A DNA stretch of 64,000 nt from CAYYNQ01 sp964473105. GTDB taxonomy: Bacteria; Sumerlaeota; Sumerlaeia; MVZB01. Every line of letters begins with the position of its first letter. The stretch's first letter is position 1. Of this stretch, positions 1-8,645 are shown piece by piece. Location: assembly GCA_964473105.1 (NCBI GenBank), contig CAYYNQ010000097.1, positions 12,510-76,509 on the forward strand, written 5' to 3'. The translations under genes were made by a program, and so were the position numbers. Under the pieces are notes generated by a model. That model was not told the DNA's origin. It did no database searches and saw only the letters and a list, made by a program, of their open reading frames with translations.

Positions 1-91
1 TCCAGAATCTCAATGGGTTTACCCCTCACCGATGAATTGATTCTCCCGGTCACCCGGAGAAAAAACCCCAAATTATCCATCGATCCCTGTC

Positions 92-643
92 ATGTCATCG
101 CTTGTCTTATCACTGGACCAGTTCCTGCATCATCCTTTGGTTGAATCCGTATGCTTTGCCCCTGCTGATCTCGAACTTGAGGATCCTCAATTCAGTTTCA
201 CTCAGGATCTCGTAGGGGAGGTGACCTTTGCCAGAATGGGCGAAGATGTCATGGCAACCGGGTCCTTGAAAACCCGCGCGGAGACATTTTGTGTTCGTTG
301 TCTCGGGCTAGTCTTGGTTGAATTGGTTATTAATGTTTCCGAAGTATGGCTCGGGAAGGAGGAACTGATGCTCGAGATGGACAGAAGCCAAGGACCCCAT
401 TCGCTGCATCGGGTCCTTGAAGGGGATACACTGGAATTGAAAGATGTATACCGTGAACTCGTCATGTCCGAGCTTCCGGAGCGATCTTACTGCGATAAGG
501 GTTGCTGGGGCTTGTGCTCCCAGTGTGGCCAGAATCTCAATCTGGCCCAGTGTCGATGTGATATCACAAAAAAGAGCGATGGGGACACGCTGGACCTGCC
601 CGTCTGGAAAAAAGCCCTGAAAGATATAGATGTTGGGTCCTGA
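92..643 (+). CDS. yceD: YceD/DUF177 family protein
   Basis: This is a probable YceD/DUF177 protein of 183 residues. The family is small and cytosolic and has been implicated in 23S rRNA or L32 accumulation, but no reaction is defined. A CxxC pair (C67, C70) sits mid-protein. The C-terminal part carries six more cysteines (C134, C138, C142, C145, C154, C156) around GLCSQCGQNLN, the usual family signature and probably a metal site. The common partner rpmF (ribosomal protein L32) does not follow; after 59 non-coding bases a damaged exosortase gene begins. The ATG at 92 has no strong Shine-Dalgarno sequence. The family call is fairly firm and the role comes from the family only. Confidence 0.8.
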   Translation: MSSLVLSLDQFLHHPLVESVCFAPADLELEDPQFSFTQDLVGEVTFARMGEDVMATGSLKTRAETFCVRCLGLVLVELVINVSEVWLGKEELMLEMDRSQGPHSLHRVLEGDTLELKDVYRELVMSELPERSYCDKGCWGLCSQCGQNLNLAQCRCDITKKSDGDTLDLPVWKKALKDIDVGS

Positions 644-702
644 TAAACTTTGGCCGGGGTGGCCCAGCAAGCTGAAAAGACGTCAGTATGGCTTGAAATC
701 AG

Positions 703-1693
703 TTGACAGCACAGGATGATATCCACCTCGGTCCCAGACAGGAAACCAATGGGCCACTGTTCCCGCAGGACAGAATGAGATTGAGGGACCCTCTAAAAAA
801 GATTACCCCGCTGCAATGGGTTTTGACAGCCCTGCTGGTTACCCTGATCGTTATTGAACATAGGGTCCCTGTCTTGTGGATGTATAGGCGTAGGATCTTG
901 GAGGCCTCCTATTATTCCCATGGGTTCGTCGTTCCAGTGGTTTCTCTTTGGTTGGTCTGGCGCGATCGAAACGCCCTTTTTTCCCTGTATGGTGGGACGG
1001 TTTGGCCGGGCTTGTTTCTGCTCGTGGCCGGACAGTTGATCTTGGTGTTGAGTGGCCTGGCCTTTGTGTTCTTTACCGGTATGTTCGGGATGATTCTGAC
1101 AATATGGGGCCTAGCCGGGTTTTTGTTTGGTAGCCGTGTGCTCATGTGCCTTGGTTTCCCGTATTCATTCTCCTGTTCATGGTTCCGCTGCCGTTGGCGA
1201 TAATTGCCAAAATCAGTTTGAGTATGAAACTGATGGCAGCTCAGATAGCGATCATGATGATCGAGATTCTGGGCATTCCCGCGGTTATTGATGGATCAAC
1301 AATCTATCTCAGTGAAGCGGTTGTGACCGTGGGTAATGTTTGCTCCGGACTTCGATCGTTGATATCCCTGATATTCATCGGTGTTTTGTTTGCCTGGATG
1401 AGTAATTTATCCACAATGCGGAAGGGCATCCTTACTCCTGTCTGCCATTCCTATTGCCATTCTTCCCAATGTTGCAAGGGTATTCATACTCTACCTTTTC
1501 GCATCATAGATGGGGGACGGATTTCATCATCGGCCTAGCCCACGATATATCCGGGTATCTGATCTTTATTTTTGCCTTTTCGCTCCTTTGTGGAGTTACG
1601 AAAATTATTTCATTCGGGCTGAAGCCTGTGGTCCGCGAACCCCATCAGGAATTCACCGAATCGACGACGGGAAAGGAGAAACTGGATGTTTAA
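703..1693 (+). pseudogene. exosortase, broken by frameshifts
   Basis: This is an exosortase-like membrane transpeptidase, which in intact form sorts PEP-CTERM-type proteins and accompanies exopolysaccharide genes. The reading frame changes three times: near 1160, near 1425-1435 and near 1505. All three catalytic residues can be recovered, but in different frames: Cys in NVCSGLRSL (codon 1341-1343), Arg in PIAILPNVARV (codon 1477-1479) and His in GLAHDISGY (codon 1541-1543). Hydrophobic helices are visible throughout. A TTG at 703 and an ATG at 775 are both possible starts. It is followed by an EpsI-like gene that overlaps its end and carries an internal stop. The several independent lesions in two adjacent partners suggest gene decay; sequencing error is the alternative. 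Confidence 0.8.
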
Positions 1694-2270
1694 CATCCGG
1701 ATACGGGTCATTGTTGCATTCATCATGATCCTTTTATTTGCTCTGTCTTCGGTTACACTTTACCGGGGAAAGGCGGTCCGTGGATCACTGAAGGCCGCCT
1801 AGATTCCCCTGATTACGGAAGGCTGGTATGGGGTTGAAGAATCCATCGATGAGGAAACCAGGCGGATACTTGAGACCGATGACGTGATTACCCGGACCTA
1901 TTTGGAGTCCGGAAACAAAAATGGATCTGTTAATATGGCTGTTGTATATTCACCCGATAACCGCCGGGTAGTCCACCCACCTGAGGTATGCTACAAGGGG
2001 GCCGGTTGGGAATGCAGCGAGAAGGTTGTAGTGCAACACGATGGAATTCCTCCGTTGGTTCGGTTGAAACTAGCAAACAGTAACAGCCGTCAGGACATCG
2101 TTCTCTATTGTTACAAGGCCGGTAATGAAATTACGTCCAACTACTACCGTCATCAGTTGAACATCATCGCCAACCAGACCCTGATGAGGGCGACCTCGTC
2201 GGCGCTGTTACGGTTCTCTACTGCGGTGATGCCCAATGAACGTCAGGCTGATGCCGAATGCGGGTTATAA
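1686..2270 (+). pseudogene. EpsI-like exosortase-associated protein with internal TAG
   Basis: The protein resembles the EpsI family (exosortase C-terminal or associated domain), a periplasmic protein that works with exosortase. It opens with an ATG at 1686 and a membrane anchor of about 20 residues. The typical IPL...W.G start of the EpsI domain then follows, with conserved stretches RTYLESG, VHPPEVCYKGAGW and NYYRHQLN. An in-frame TAG at 1800-1802 falls directly before the IPL motif and separates the anchor from the domain. After it the frame stays open to the stop at 2270. The start codon lies inside the last codons of the broken exosortase, as expected for a coupled pair. It is best read as a pseudogene. 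Amber readthrough is possible but nothing else in the window suggests it. Confidence 0.75.
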
Positions 2271-2428
2271 GATTTGTCCGGGAGATTGTGCCTGAAATAC
2301 GAAATGCCTTGACGGACCGATTAATCTTCCAAACATCATCAATCTCCGCCATTTCGGGGGCCACCATGTGAAAAAATATTCTTCACCGTGGTTCTCGTCT
2401 CCTCATGGGGGTGACTAAATCAAACCCC

Positions 2429-3379
2429 CTAGGTCAGGATGCCCCGGCAAAGTTGTTCATCGTGCTTTAACTGGTCGACCAAGTCCTCTAGGCAGGGGAA
2501 TCTTTTCTCGTCACGTATCCTGGAGATGGGTGTGACCATAATATCTCTCCCATAGATGTCCCCATCGAAGTCGAACAGGTGAGCTTCGACCGTATGTCCG
2601 GATTCATCAAATGTCGGCCGGTTCCCAATATTCATCATCCCACTTAGCTTGGTGCGCCCATTATGTCTTGTGTTGCCGGCGAGAATCTCGCTCTCTACAG
2701 CGTAAACACCTTCTCGAGGGATCAGTTTCTCTGGATGGACAGCCAGGTTTACGGTCGGATAGCCAATGGCTTGTCCTCTACCGTTTCCCTCGATGATTCT
2801 TCCCTGAAAGCTGTAGGCATGTCCGAGCATCAGACGGGCGCTGTCGAAATCACCCTCCATGATGTCCTTTCGGATCCTTGTCGACCGGACCGGAATTCCG
2901 TTTTCCATCAACGTTTCACACTCAAGGATACGAAAGCCTTGCTCCGAGGAATGTTTTCTCAAAAGTTCGAGATTCCCCAGGCCCTGACTGCCAAATCGAA
3001 AATCGATCCCACAACTGATGGATTGAATCCTGCATATTTTGAGGAGGATTCCATTAATGAAGGACTCGGCAGTTGTCTCGGAGAATACTGTGTCGAAATC
3101 AAGCATGCAGCATATGTCAACGCCGTATTTTTCAAAGAGCCGTATTTTTTCGTCGGCGGTGGTAAGCAGTTGTGGTGTATAAGGAGGGGCCAGAACGGTC
3201 AACGGGTGCTGGAGAAATGTGATTACGGTTGCCGGGAGACCGGTTTTGACCGCATCCTCGCGAATATTTCCCAGTAATATCTGGTGGCCCCGGTGGACCC
3301 CGTCAAAGACGCCGACACAGAGGCAGGCTCCCTCCCTGCAGAGCTCCTCAAGGTCATGAAGTTGATGAATCAGTTTCAT
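2429..3379 (-). CDS. ribF: bifunctional riboflavin kinase / FAD synthetase
   Basis: RibF phosphorylates riboflavin to FMN and then adenylates it to FAD in the cytosol. The 316-residue length is normal. The N-terminal FAD synthetase domain (about 1-180) shows GVFDGVHRGHQ, the nucleotidyl-transfer HxGH site, and STRIRKDI. The C-terminal riboflavin kinase domain (about 185-310) shows GYPTVNL for ATP and Mg binding, MNIGNRPTF, and EAHLFDFDGDIYG, which carries the catalytic glutamate. Its ATG overlaps the stop of the upstream WecA-like gene by four bases (ATGA), so the two are probably translationally coupled. No FMN riboswitch is visible upstream of the pair. Confidence 0.95.
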   Translation of the reverse strand: MKLIHQLHDLEELCREGACLCVGVFDGVHRGHQILLGNIREDAVKTGLPATVITFLQHPLTVLAPPYTPQLLTTADEKIRLFEKYGVDICCMLDFDTVFSETTAESFINGILLKICRIQSISCGIDFRFGSQGLGNLELLRKHSSEQGFRILECETLMENGIPVRSTRIRKDIMEGDFDSARLMLGHAYSFQGRIIEGNGRGQAIGYPTVNLAVHPEKLIPREGVYAVESEILAGNTRHNGRTKLSGMMNIGNRPTFDESGHTVEAHLFDFDGDIYGRDIMVTPISRIRDEKRFPCLEDLVDQLKHDEQLCRGILT

Positions 3380-4485
3380 GATGGACCGCCACCATTATTT
3401 TTCCTCACCAGTTCCATTGATACAATAACCCCGAACAACAGGATCAATGCCACGATATGCAATATCGCGTCAGGCAGTTCCAGAGTTCTCAGGGACAGCG
3501 CAAGCAGTCCGCATGAGGCCGTCAGCATGGCAATGGTCAGGCATGCCGCCCTGACCGAGAAACCCATGGCTAGCAGCCTGTGGGAAAAATGATTGCGATC
3601 GCCCTCCATCAGGGGTTGACCGGATTTCCAGCGAATGTAAAGGACAGACAGGGTGTCAAAGAGGGGGACCCCCATTATTGCCAGAGGCATCAATACAGGC
3701 AAACCTGAAGGATTTCCCTGCTGGTAATATGTGACAAGAACCGAGAAGACTGCAACCAAGTATCCGGTTGTCAGACTTCCGGCATCCCCCATAAAGAGTC
3801 GGGCAGGATAAAAGTTATAATGCAGGAAACCCATCAGTGAGCCGGCAAGACACAGGAAGAGGGCAGGCAGCCAGAATTCTCCCCCTCGAATTGCGGCTAT
3901 CGACAGGACGACACATATGACCGTTGCCACCAGGCCGGACTGGCCGTCCATATTGTCAAGCAGATTGAAGGAATTGGTCAGCAGCAGGATCCAGAAGATT
4001 GTCAGGATCCACCCGACAGGATCCGGAAGAAAACCCTTGATGGTAACATCCGCCAGAATCAGGGGCAGGATTGCAATACACTGGACAGCCAGTTTGAGTC
4101 GCGGACCCAGAGGTTTCCAGTCATCCCAGGCACCCAGACAGAATATGATCAGTGCCCCACCTAGGATTGAGAACACCTGTGGCCGTACACCACGGATGTT
4201 GTCGACGTAACGGACCAGCGTGGCAGATTCGTCCAGCCAAACATCGATAATGTCCGGGGCTATGGTTCCCATGAACACGATCAGGCCGAATGTTGAAAAT
4301 ATTCCATACCCACCGGTCAGGGGAACGGGTCGGGAATGTGATTTCCGGCCTCGAGGGATATCCATCAGGGTCCATTTGAACCCTAACTTTCCGGCAGCGC
4401 TGCATGAAGCGAGGGAGAAAGCCAGGGAAATAACAAAGGTGGCCCCATAAAGGGTCGTCCATTGAGCGTTCATGAAGGGATCCAT
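3376..4485 (-). CDS. WecA/MraY-type polyprenyl-P glycosyl-1-P transferase
   Basis: This integral membrane enzyme of 369 residues with about ten helices moves a sugar-1-phosphate from a UDP-sugar to undecaprenyl phosphate, starting O-antigen, enterobacterial common antigen or exopolysaccharide repeat units. Family motifs are present: NSFNLLDNMDGQ (Mg-binding aspartates), ARLFMGDAGSLTTGY, and DRNHFSHRL near residue 300. The last of these resembles WecA/TagO more than MraY. The substrate is probably UDP-GlcNAc, but this is inferred. It leads a two-gene unit with ribF (ATGA overlap), an unusual pairing. The gene runs divergently from ftsY. The many polysaccharide genes 5-18 kb away fit a role in initiating a surface glycan. 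Confidence 0.9.
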   Translation of the reverse strand: MDPFMNAQWTTLYGATFVISLAFSLASCSAAGKLGFKWTLMDIPRGRKSHSRPVPLTGGYGIFSTFGLIVFMGTIAPDIIDVWLDESATLVRYVDNIRGVRPQVFSILGGALIIFCLGAWDDWKPLGPRLKLAVQCIAILPLILADVTIKGFLPDPVGWILTIFWILLLTNSFNLLDNMDGQSGLVATVICVVLSIAAIRGGEFWLPALFLCLAGSLMGFLHYNFYPARLFMGDAGSLTTGYLVAVFSVLVTYYQQGNPSGLPVLMPLAIMGVPLFDTLSVLYIRWKSGQPLMEGDRNHFSHRLLAMGFSVRAACLTIAMLTASCGLLALSLRTLELPDAILHIVALILLFGVIVSMELVRKNNGGGPS

Positions 4486-4844
4486 CTCCGTCCGGGAGGG
4501 CTCTTCTGCAGTCTGGCAGAACCTTGACTGTTTGGCAAGCCGGATGCCCCTTGTCCATCTGCAATATCATCGGGTTTTTTTGCATGTCTTCCCTTTGTTT
4601 ATGATATTTGTTGTTGTCCAATATTGGATGGATGGGTCGGTTTTGCGGTCCGGATGTTATTTTTCTTGCCCTCCCTTCTGACCTGGGAAGGACCACGATT
4701 TATGGGACTTGTCCTGGCAAGGCCAGGGCGCTGTGTCAAGATGCACTCAGCCTTGAATTTGGATCAATCCTCTTGGCAGGTGGTCATGGTTAACGTATAA
4801 GAAGACGGGTCATGCATCGTGTCATGTGGAAGGATGGAAACGAC
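4486..4844. other. divergent intergenic region
   Basis: This gap lies between the WecA-like gene (minus) and ftsY (plus), so promoters for both must lie here. A perfect 10-base palindrome (CCAATATTGG) occurs near 4618 and could be an operator. I see no RNA gene or convincing sigma-70 hexamer pair. Confidence 0.4.
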
Positions 4845-5984
4845 ATGCTGAAATGGTTCAGTCGCAGGACGGGCGAAAGATCAACACGGCCGGGGAACCT
4901 CCTGGCGAATGGTAGTACGTGTGGCCGGGCAGAAACCGAGGATAATGCTGCAGATGAGCCCAAGGGTGTCGATTCCAGCCGGGCTGATGCTGATAATGAA
5001 TCCGAAAGTAAAGGGTTGCTGGCTCGTCTAAGGAACCGGATCGGCCAGACACGGTCCTCGATGGTGGATTCTGTCATGTCCATTCTTGGACGCTACGGGA
5101 AAGTCGACGAGGACATGCTTGAGGAAGTGGAGGACATTCTGATTCAGTGTGATGTTGGCGTAGACACGACACTTAAAATCATCGGCCGTTTGCGGAAGGA
5201 AGGGATCAGGCAGGGAGTTGAAGATACGGATGGACTAGCTGCCCTTTTCAAGCAGTCCATTGCCGGGATTCTGGGCGACCGGAACCGTTCCTTGGACTTT
5301 AACGTTGCGCGGCCAATGATTTTGCTGGTAGTTGGAGTGAACGGAGTTGGAAAGACCACGACCATCGGGAAGCTGGGAAAAATTCTTGGTGATCGCGGGT
5401 TGAAGGTGATGATGGTTGCAGCTGACACTTTTCGTGCCGCTGCCGCTGACCAATTGACGATCTGGGCCGAGGAGACAGGATCCTGCATTGTGAAAAAGGA
5501 AGAGGGCGCCGACCCGGCATCTGTGGTTTTTGAGGCCCTTGAAGGGGTGAAGCAGGGCCCGGAACCGGATGTCATCATGATCGACACGGCCGGGCGACTG
5601 CATACCAAGATGAACTTGATGCAACAGTTGGGGAAGATTGTCCGAATTATCCGTAAACACTATCCCGACGCCCCTCATGAAACCGTTCTTGTTCTGGATG
5701 CGACAACCGGACAGAATGCACTGAATCAGGTCAAGCAATTCGACGAAGCCTGTGAGTTGAGCGGTTTGATCATGACGAAGCTCGACGGGACGGCAAAGGG
5801 TGGAATTCTAATTGCTGTCCGGGATATTTTTGGCTTCCCCATATTCAAGATAGGAATTGGAGAAGGCCCCGAAGACCTTAGGGATTTCAATTCACAGGAA
5901 TATGTGGATGCCCTGTTCAGCAACCTTGAGGGGGCGAATGAGAGGTCCGATTCCATGGATCATGACACCCGGCCAAATGAATGA
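4845..5984 (+). CDS. ftsY: signal recognition particle receptor FtsY
   Basis: FtsY is the SRP receptor GTPase that docks the ribosome-SRP complex at the membrane. The NG domain is complete: P-loop GVNGVGKTTTIGKLG, DTFRAAAADQL, DTAGRLHTK and the specificity motif TKLDGTAKGG, ending in the family GEGPEDLRDF stretch. An acidic A domain of about 60 residues precedes it. The ATG at 4845 (MLKWFSR) is preferred because AAGGA lies about 12 bases upstream and it matches family N-termini. An in-frame ATG at 4812 would add 11 residues. The SRP RNA partner is also in this window (24138-24404). The next gene starts inside the FtsY stop (ATGAATGA overlap), so an operon is likely. Confidence 0.95.
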   Translation: MLKWFSRRTGERSTRPGNLLANGSTCGRAETEDNAADEPKGVDSSRADADNESESKGLLARLRNRIGQTRSSMVDSVMSILGRYGKVDEDMLEEVEDILIQCDVGVDTTLKIIGRLRKEGIRQGVEDTDGLAALFKQSIAGILGDRNRSLDFNVARPMILLVVGVNGVGKTTTIGKLGKILGDRGLKVMMVAADTFRAAAADQLTIWAEETGSCIVKKEEGADPASVVFEALEGVKQGPEPDVIMIDTAGRLHTKMNLMQQLGKIVRIIRKHYPDAPHETVLVLDATTGQNALNQVKQFDEACELSGLIMTKLDGTAKGGILIAVRDIFGFPIFKIGIGEGPEDLRDFNSQEYVDALFSNLEGANERSDSMDHDTRPNE

Positions 5985-6690
5985 AACGAATAAGACACTT
6001 GATTATTTGATCTCCCTCAACGAAGTGGATGCACTGATTGTCGAAACACGTGAAAAACTGCTGCTTTACCCCCAAAGGATTCGGAAAATGAAAGGGGAAG
6101 GAGCACGGCAGGAGAAGAAGTGCGACGATGCTTGTGAAAGATATGATCGGGCTCATCAGCAGCGCCGGATTGCGGAAAAGGAGGTTTTTGCATTACGGGA
6201 TGAGATTGACAGGGAACAGGCCAAACTGATGGAGGTCAAGAGCAACAAGGAATATAACGCTGTCCTACAGGAGATCGCGAGTGCCCGGGAAAGAATCGAT
6301 GAATGGGAGATGACGGGCCTTGAACAACTCGAGCTGGAGGAGAAGGCCGATCTGGAACGTGATGGTGAAAAGGGTATTCTGGACCGGATGCGATCCGAGC
6401 AGGCGGCGGAGGAATCTCGTCTCGATGGGCTGATTGCTGAGAAACGGGAGCGATTGCATAATCTTGAAGAGGAGAGGATTCAGAGGGTTGGAATAATCGA
6501 TGGTGTATGGATCGATGAATATGAATTGCTGATGGAACGCTACCCCGGAACCGTGGTTGTGGAAATCGAAAATGATCACTGCAGTGGATGCAACTGGAAG
6601 CTCGTTGCGAGCACGATCCAGCGTGTTCACTTGAACAGGAATGTGGTGCGTTGTGAACACTGCAAGCGTGTTCTCTACCTGAAATCCTGA
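5977..6690 (+). CDS. coiled-coil protein with C4 zinc ribbon
   Basis: This 237-residue soluble protein belongs to the C4-type zinc-ribbon family (DUF164, CT398/CdsZ-like). The first ~190 residues are a long charged coiled coil rich in Glu, Lys and Arg. The C-terminus carries CSGC (C202, C205) and CEHC (C226, C229), a zinc ribbon. Homologues in other bacteria are associated with secretion or cell-envelope work, but no uniform function is known. The start at 5977 overlaps the ftsY stop by eight bases, which supports translational coupling. An upstream in-frame ATG at 5857 lies inside ftsY and is unlikely. Confidence 0.85.
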   Translation: MNETNKTLDYLISLNEVDALIVETREKLLLYPQRIRKMKGEGARQEKKCDDACERYDRAHQQRRIAEKEVFALRDEIDREQAKLMEVKSNKEYNAVLQEIASARERIDEWEMTGLEQLELEEKADLERDGEKGILDRMRSEQAAEESRLDGLIAEKRERLHNLEEERIQRVGIIDGVWIDEYELLMERYPGTVVVEIENDHCSGCNWKLVASTIQRVHLNRNVVRCEHCKRVLYLKS

Positions 6691-6706
6691 AGGGAGATAT
6701 CCGTTC

Positions 6707-7327
6707 GTGCAGCGTGGCGAATCCAAAAAAATCGTCATTTTCGGCGGCAGCAGTTTCGTTCCCGGTGATGAGGCCTACGAGGCGGCCCAATCACTGGGCC
6801 GTGCTGTTTCCGGGGCGGGATGGACGGTCGTGAACGGGGGATACGGCGGAACGATGCTGGCCGCTTCACACGGCGCGGCCATGGATGGCGGTGAGGTTAT
6901 TGGTGTCGGCTGCACGATATTCAAGTCGGACCTGAACGAACACATCACGGAGTCCGTGATGACACACAGCCTTTACGATCGGCTTGAGCGACTGATTGAA
7001 CTCGGAGATGCCTATATTGTCTTGCCCGGTTCAACCGGCACGCTGGCCGAACTGGCAATGGTCTGGGAGCTGGTGAACAAGAAGATGATCCCGGCCAGGC
7101 CGATTCTTTGCTGGGGGGATTTCTGGAGGCCCGTGGTCCGTATTTTTGCACAGGACGGCACCCAGGACCCGCGGATCAACACGCTGGGCGTCACCGAGCG
7201 CCGCGGAGACCTGATCCATTTTGTGGATTCGGCGGAACAGGCGGTAGGGGTGATCACGGAATTGACCCGAAATTTACCTTCCCGGACAATTCTTTCACGC
7301 TGGTTTTCAAGTCCCAAAGGTAACTGA
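6707..7327 (+). CDS. LOG-family (lysine decarboxylase-like fold) protein
   Basis: This is a Rossmann-fold protein of 206 residues from the LOG/TIGR00730 group. Characterised members hydrolyse nucleoside 5'-monophosphates to free base and ribose 5-phosphate. The N-terminal FGGSSFVPGDEAYEAA matches the family start. The signature usually written PGGxGTxxE appears as PGSTGTLAE, with Ser for the second Gly; the catalytic glutamate is kept. Translation probably starts at GTG 6707 with AGGGAG about ten bases upstream. It lies 16 bases after the zinc-ribbon gene and 3 bases before pnuC. Beside pnuC and a NadR-like kinase, a role in nucleotide or NAD-breakdown salvage is plausible but inferred. Confidence 0.85.
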   Translation: MQRGESKKIVIFGGSSFVPGDEAYEAAQSLGRAVSGAGWTVVNGGYGGTMLAASHGAAMDGGEVIGVGCTIFKSDLNEHITESVMTHSLYDRLERLIELGDAYIVLPGSTGTLAELAMVWELVNKKMIPARPILCWGDFWRPVVRIFAQDGTQDPRINTLGVTERRGDLIHFVDSAEQAVGVITELTRNLPSRTILSRWFSSPKGN

Positions 7328-7330
7328 ATC

Positions 7331-7930
7331 ATGCTTGAACATTTAAAAGAGGCATTCTTTGGAGGGAATGTCCTCGAGATGACTGCAGTATGGACTGCAA
7401 TCATCTATATCGTGCTGAGTATCAGGCAGAATGTCTGGTGCTGGTTGTTTGGAATAATCAGTTGCATGGCGACCATGCTAACGGTCATGGGCCAGCTTCA
7501 CATGCAGACGTTGCTCCAGGTTTTCTATATCGTGATGGGATTATACGGATGGTGGAAATGGCACTCAGGGGAGGGTGAGAAAAAAGAATCTCCCGTGACA
7601 AGACTGACCCTTGAACAGGGATTGATTCTCCTTTCCGTCAGCCTGGTCGCATTTTTGGCCTTGGGCTTGGTTAACCGGTACCAACTGGAGAGCGACTTCC
7701 CCTGGTGGGATGCCCTGACGGCCGTTTTATCGATCACCGCGACCTACATGCTGGCAAGGAAAATCATCGAGAACTGGATCATCTTTTTCTTCATGGATGG
7801 AATCATGGTGGTCATTTTCGGGTTGCAGAAAATGAACGGGTTGCGTGCGATGATGATTATCTACATGGCCATGGCAGGGGTCGGCTGGTGGACCTGGTAT
7901 AAATCCATGAAGGCATCGAGCGCGCCATGA
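7331..7930 (+). CDS. pnuC: PnuC-type nicotinamide riboside transporter
   Basis: PnuC is an inner-membrane facilitator for nicotinamide riboside. The 199-residue protein has about seven helices and the tryptophan-rich family motifs QNVWCWLFGI, GWWKWH, ENWIIFFFMDG and GWWTWYK, some of which line the substrate path in solved PnuC structures. Its stop overlaps the ATG of the NadR-like kinase by four bases. Transport is normally pulled by phosphorylation of the substrate by NadR, so the coupling makes functional sense. No NAD or TPP riboswitch is visible before the operon. Confidence 0.93.
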   Translation: MLEHLKEAFFGGNVLEMTAVWTAIIYIVLSIRQNVWCWLFGIISCMATMLTVMGQLHMQTLLQVFYIVMGLYGWWKWHSGEGEKKESPVTRLTLEQGLILLSVSLVAFLALGLVNRYQLESDFPWWDALTAVLSITATYMLARKIIENWIIFFFMDGIMVVIFGLQKMNGLRAMMIIYMAMAGVGWWTWYKSMKASSAP

Positions 7931-8454
7931 AGCATGTCATCCTGATCGGCTCGGAATGCACCGGTAAGACAACCCTGGCGGAAAAACTTGCCCGTCATTT
8001 CGGCACGGTGTGGTCGGCCGAGGCGGTTAGGGAATACCTTGACCGGAAGGGAAGGCCTTTGACTTCGGGGGATGTTGATGCCATAGCACATGATCAGATC
8101 GAACTGGAGGACGGCGCCCTCGGGGAGGCGGAAAGAATGGATCGCACTATAGTCATCCATGACACGAACCTGCTGTCAACGTGGATTTATGCATGTCATT
8201 ATTATGGGGATGCCCCGATTTGGATCCATGAGGAGGTAAGGTTGAGACCTTATGACCTTTACTTATTAATGGATATTGATGTTCCTTGGAAAGCAGATGG
8301 TCAGCGTGACCGTCCGGATCGGCGTGAAGAGATGCATAAGTTATTCCTGCGCGAACTAAGTAAAATCCAGTGTAATTTCCATCTGATCAGCGGCACTCCT
8401 GAAAGACGGTTCAGCAAGGCGATTGAATTGATCAATCACCTTGTCGGGGCTTGA
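7927..8454 (+). CDS. nadR: NadR-like ribosylnicotinamide kinase
   Basis: This is a P-loop kinase of 175 residues corresponding to the C-terminal ribosylnicotinamide kinase domain of NadR. It should phosphorylate nicotinamide riboside to NMN in the cytosol. The Walker A motif is GSECTGKTTLAEKLA near residue 10, and HDTNLLSTWIYA and the YDLYLLMDIDVPWKADGQRD lid region are typical. The N-terminal HTH and the NMN adenylyltransferase domains of enterobacterial NadR are absent, so it is a stand-alone kinase. It overlaps pnuC by four bases, which gives a compact uptake-and-trapping unit. Confidence 0.88.
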   Translation: MKHVILIGSECTGKTTLAEKLARHFGTVWSAEAVREYLDRKGRPLTSGDVDAIAHDQIELEDGALGEAERMDRTIVIHDTNLLSTWIYACHYYGDAPIWIHEEVRLRPYDLYLLMDIDVPWKADGQRDRPDRREEMHKLFLRELSKIQCNFHLISGTPERRFSKAIELINHLVGA

Positions 8455-8645
8455 ATTGAGAGCCTTTCCATGGTTGGGGATAGAATATTTTACGTATCAG
8501 GATCGTGCCCAACAAGTTTAAAGATGATCCCTTGGGAACCGTTAATCCCCGATCCATTACTGGAATCGGGTCTACTAGCAGAATTGTATTATTTCAGGGG
8601 CATCGAGGGAGACCAATATTAATAGGAGAATCGGAAGGGACAATT

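Noticed and set aside
4121..4696. Long open frame on the minus strand over the WecA-like gene
   Set aside because: It overlaps the clear WecA-like frame, has no family signature and looks like a shadow frame.
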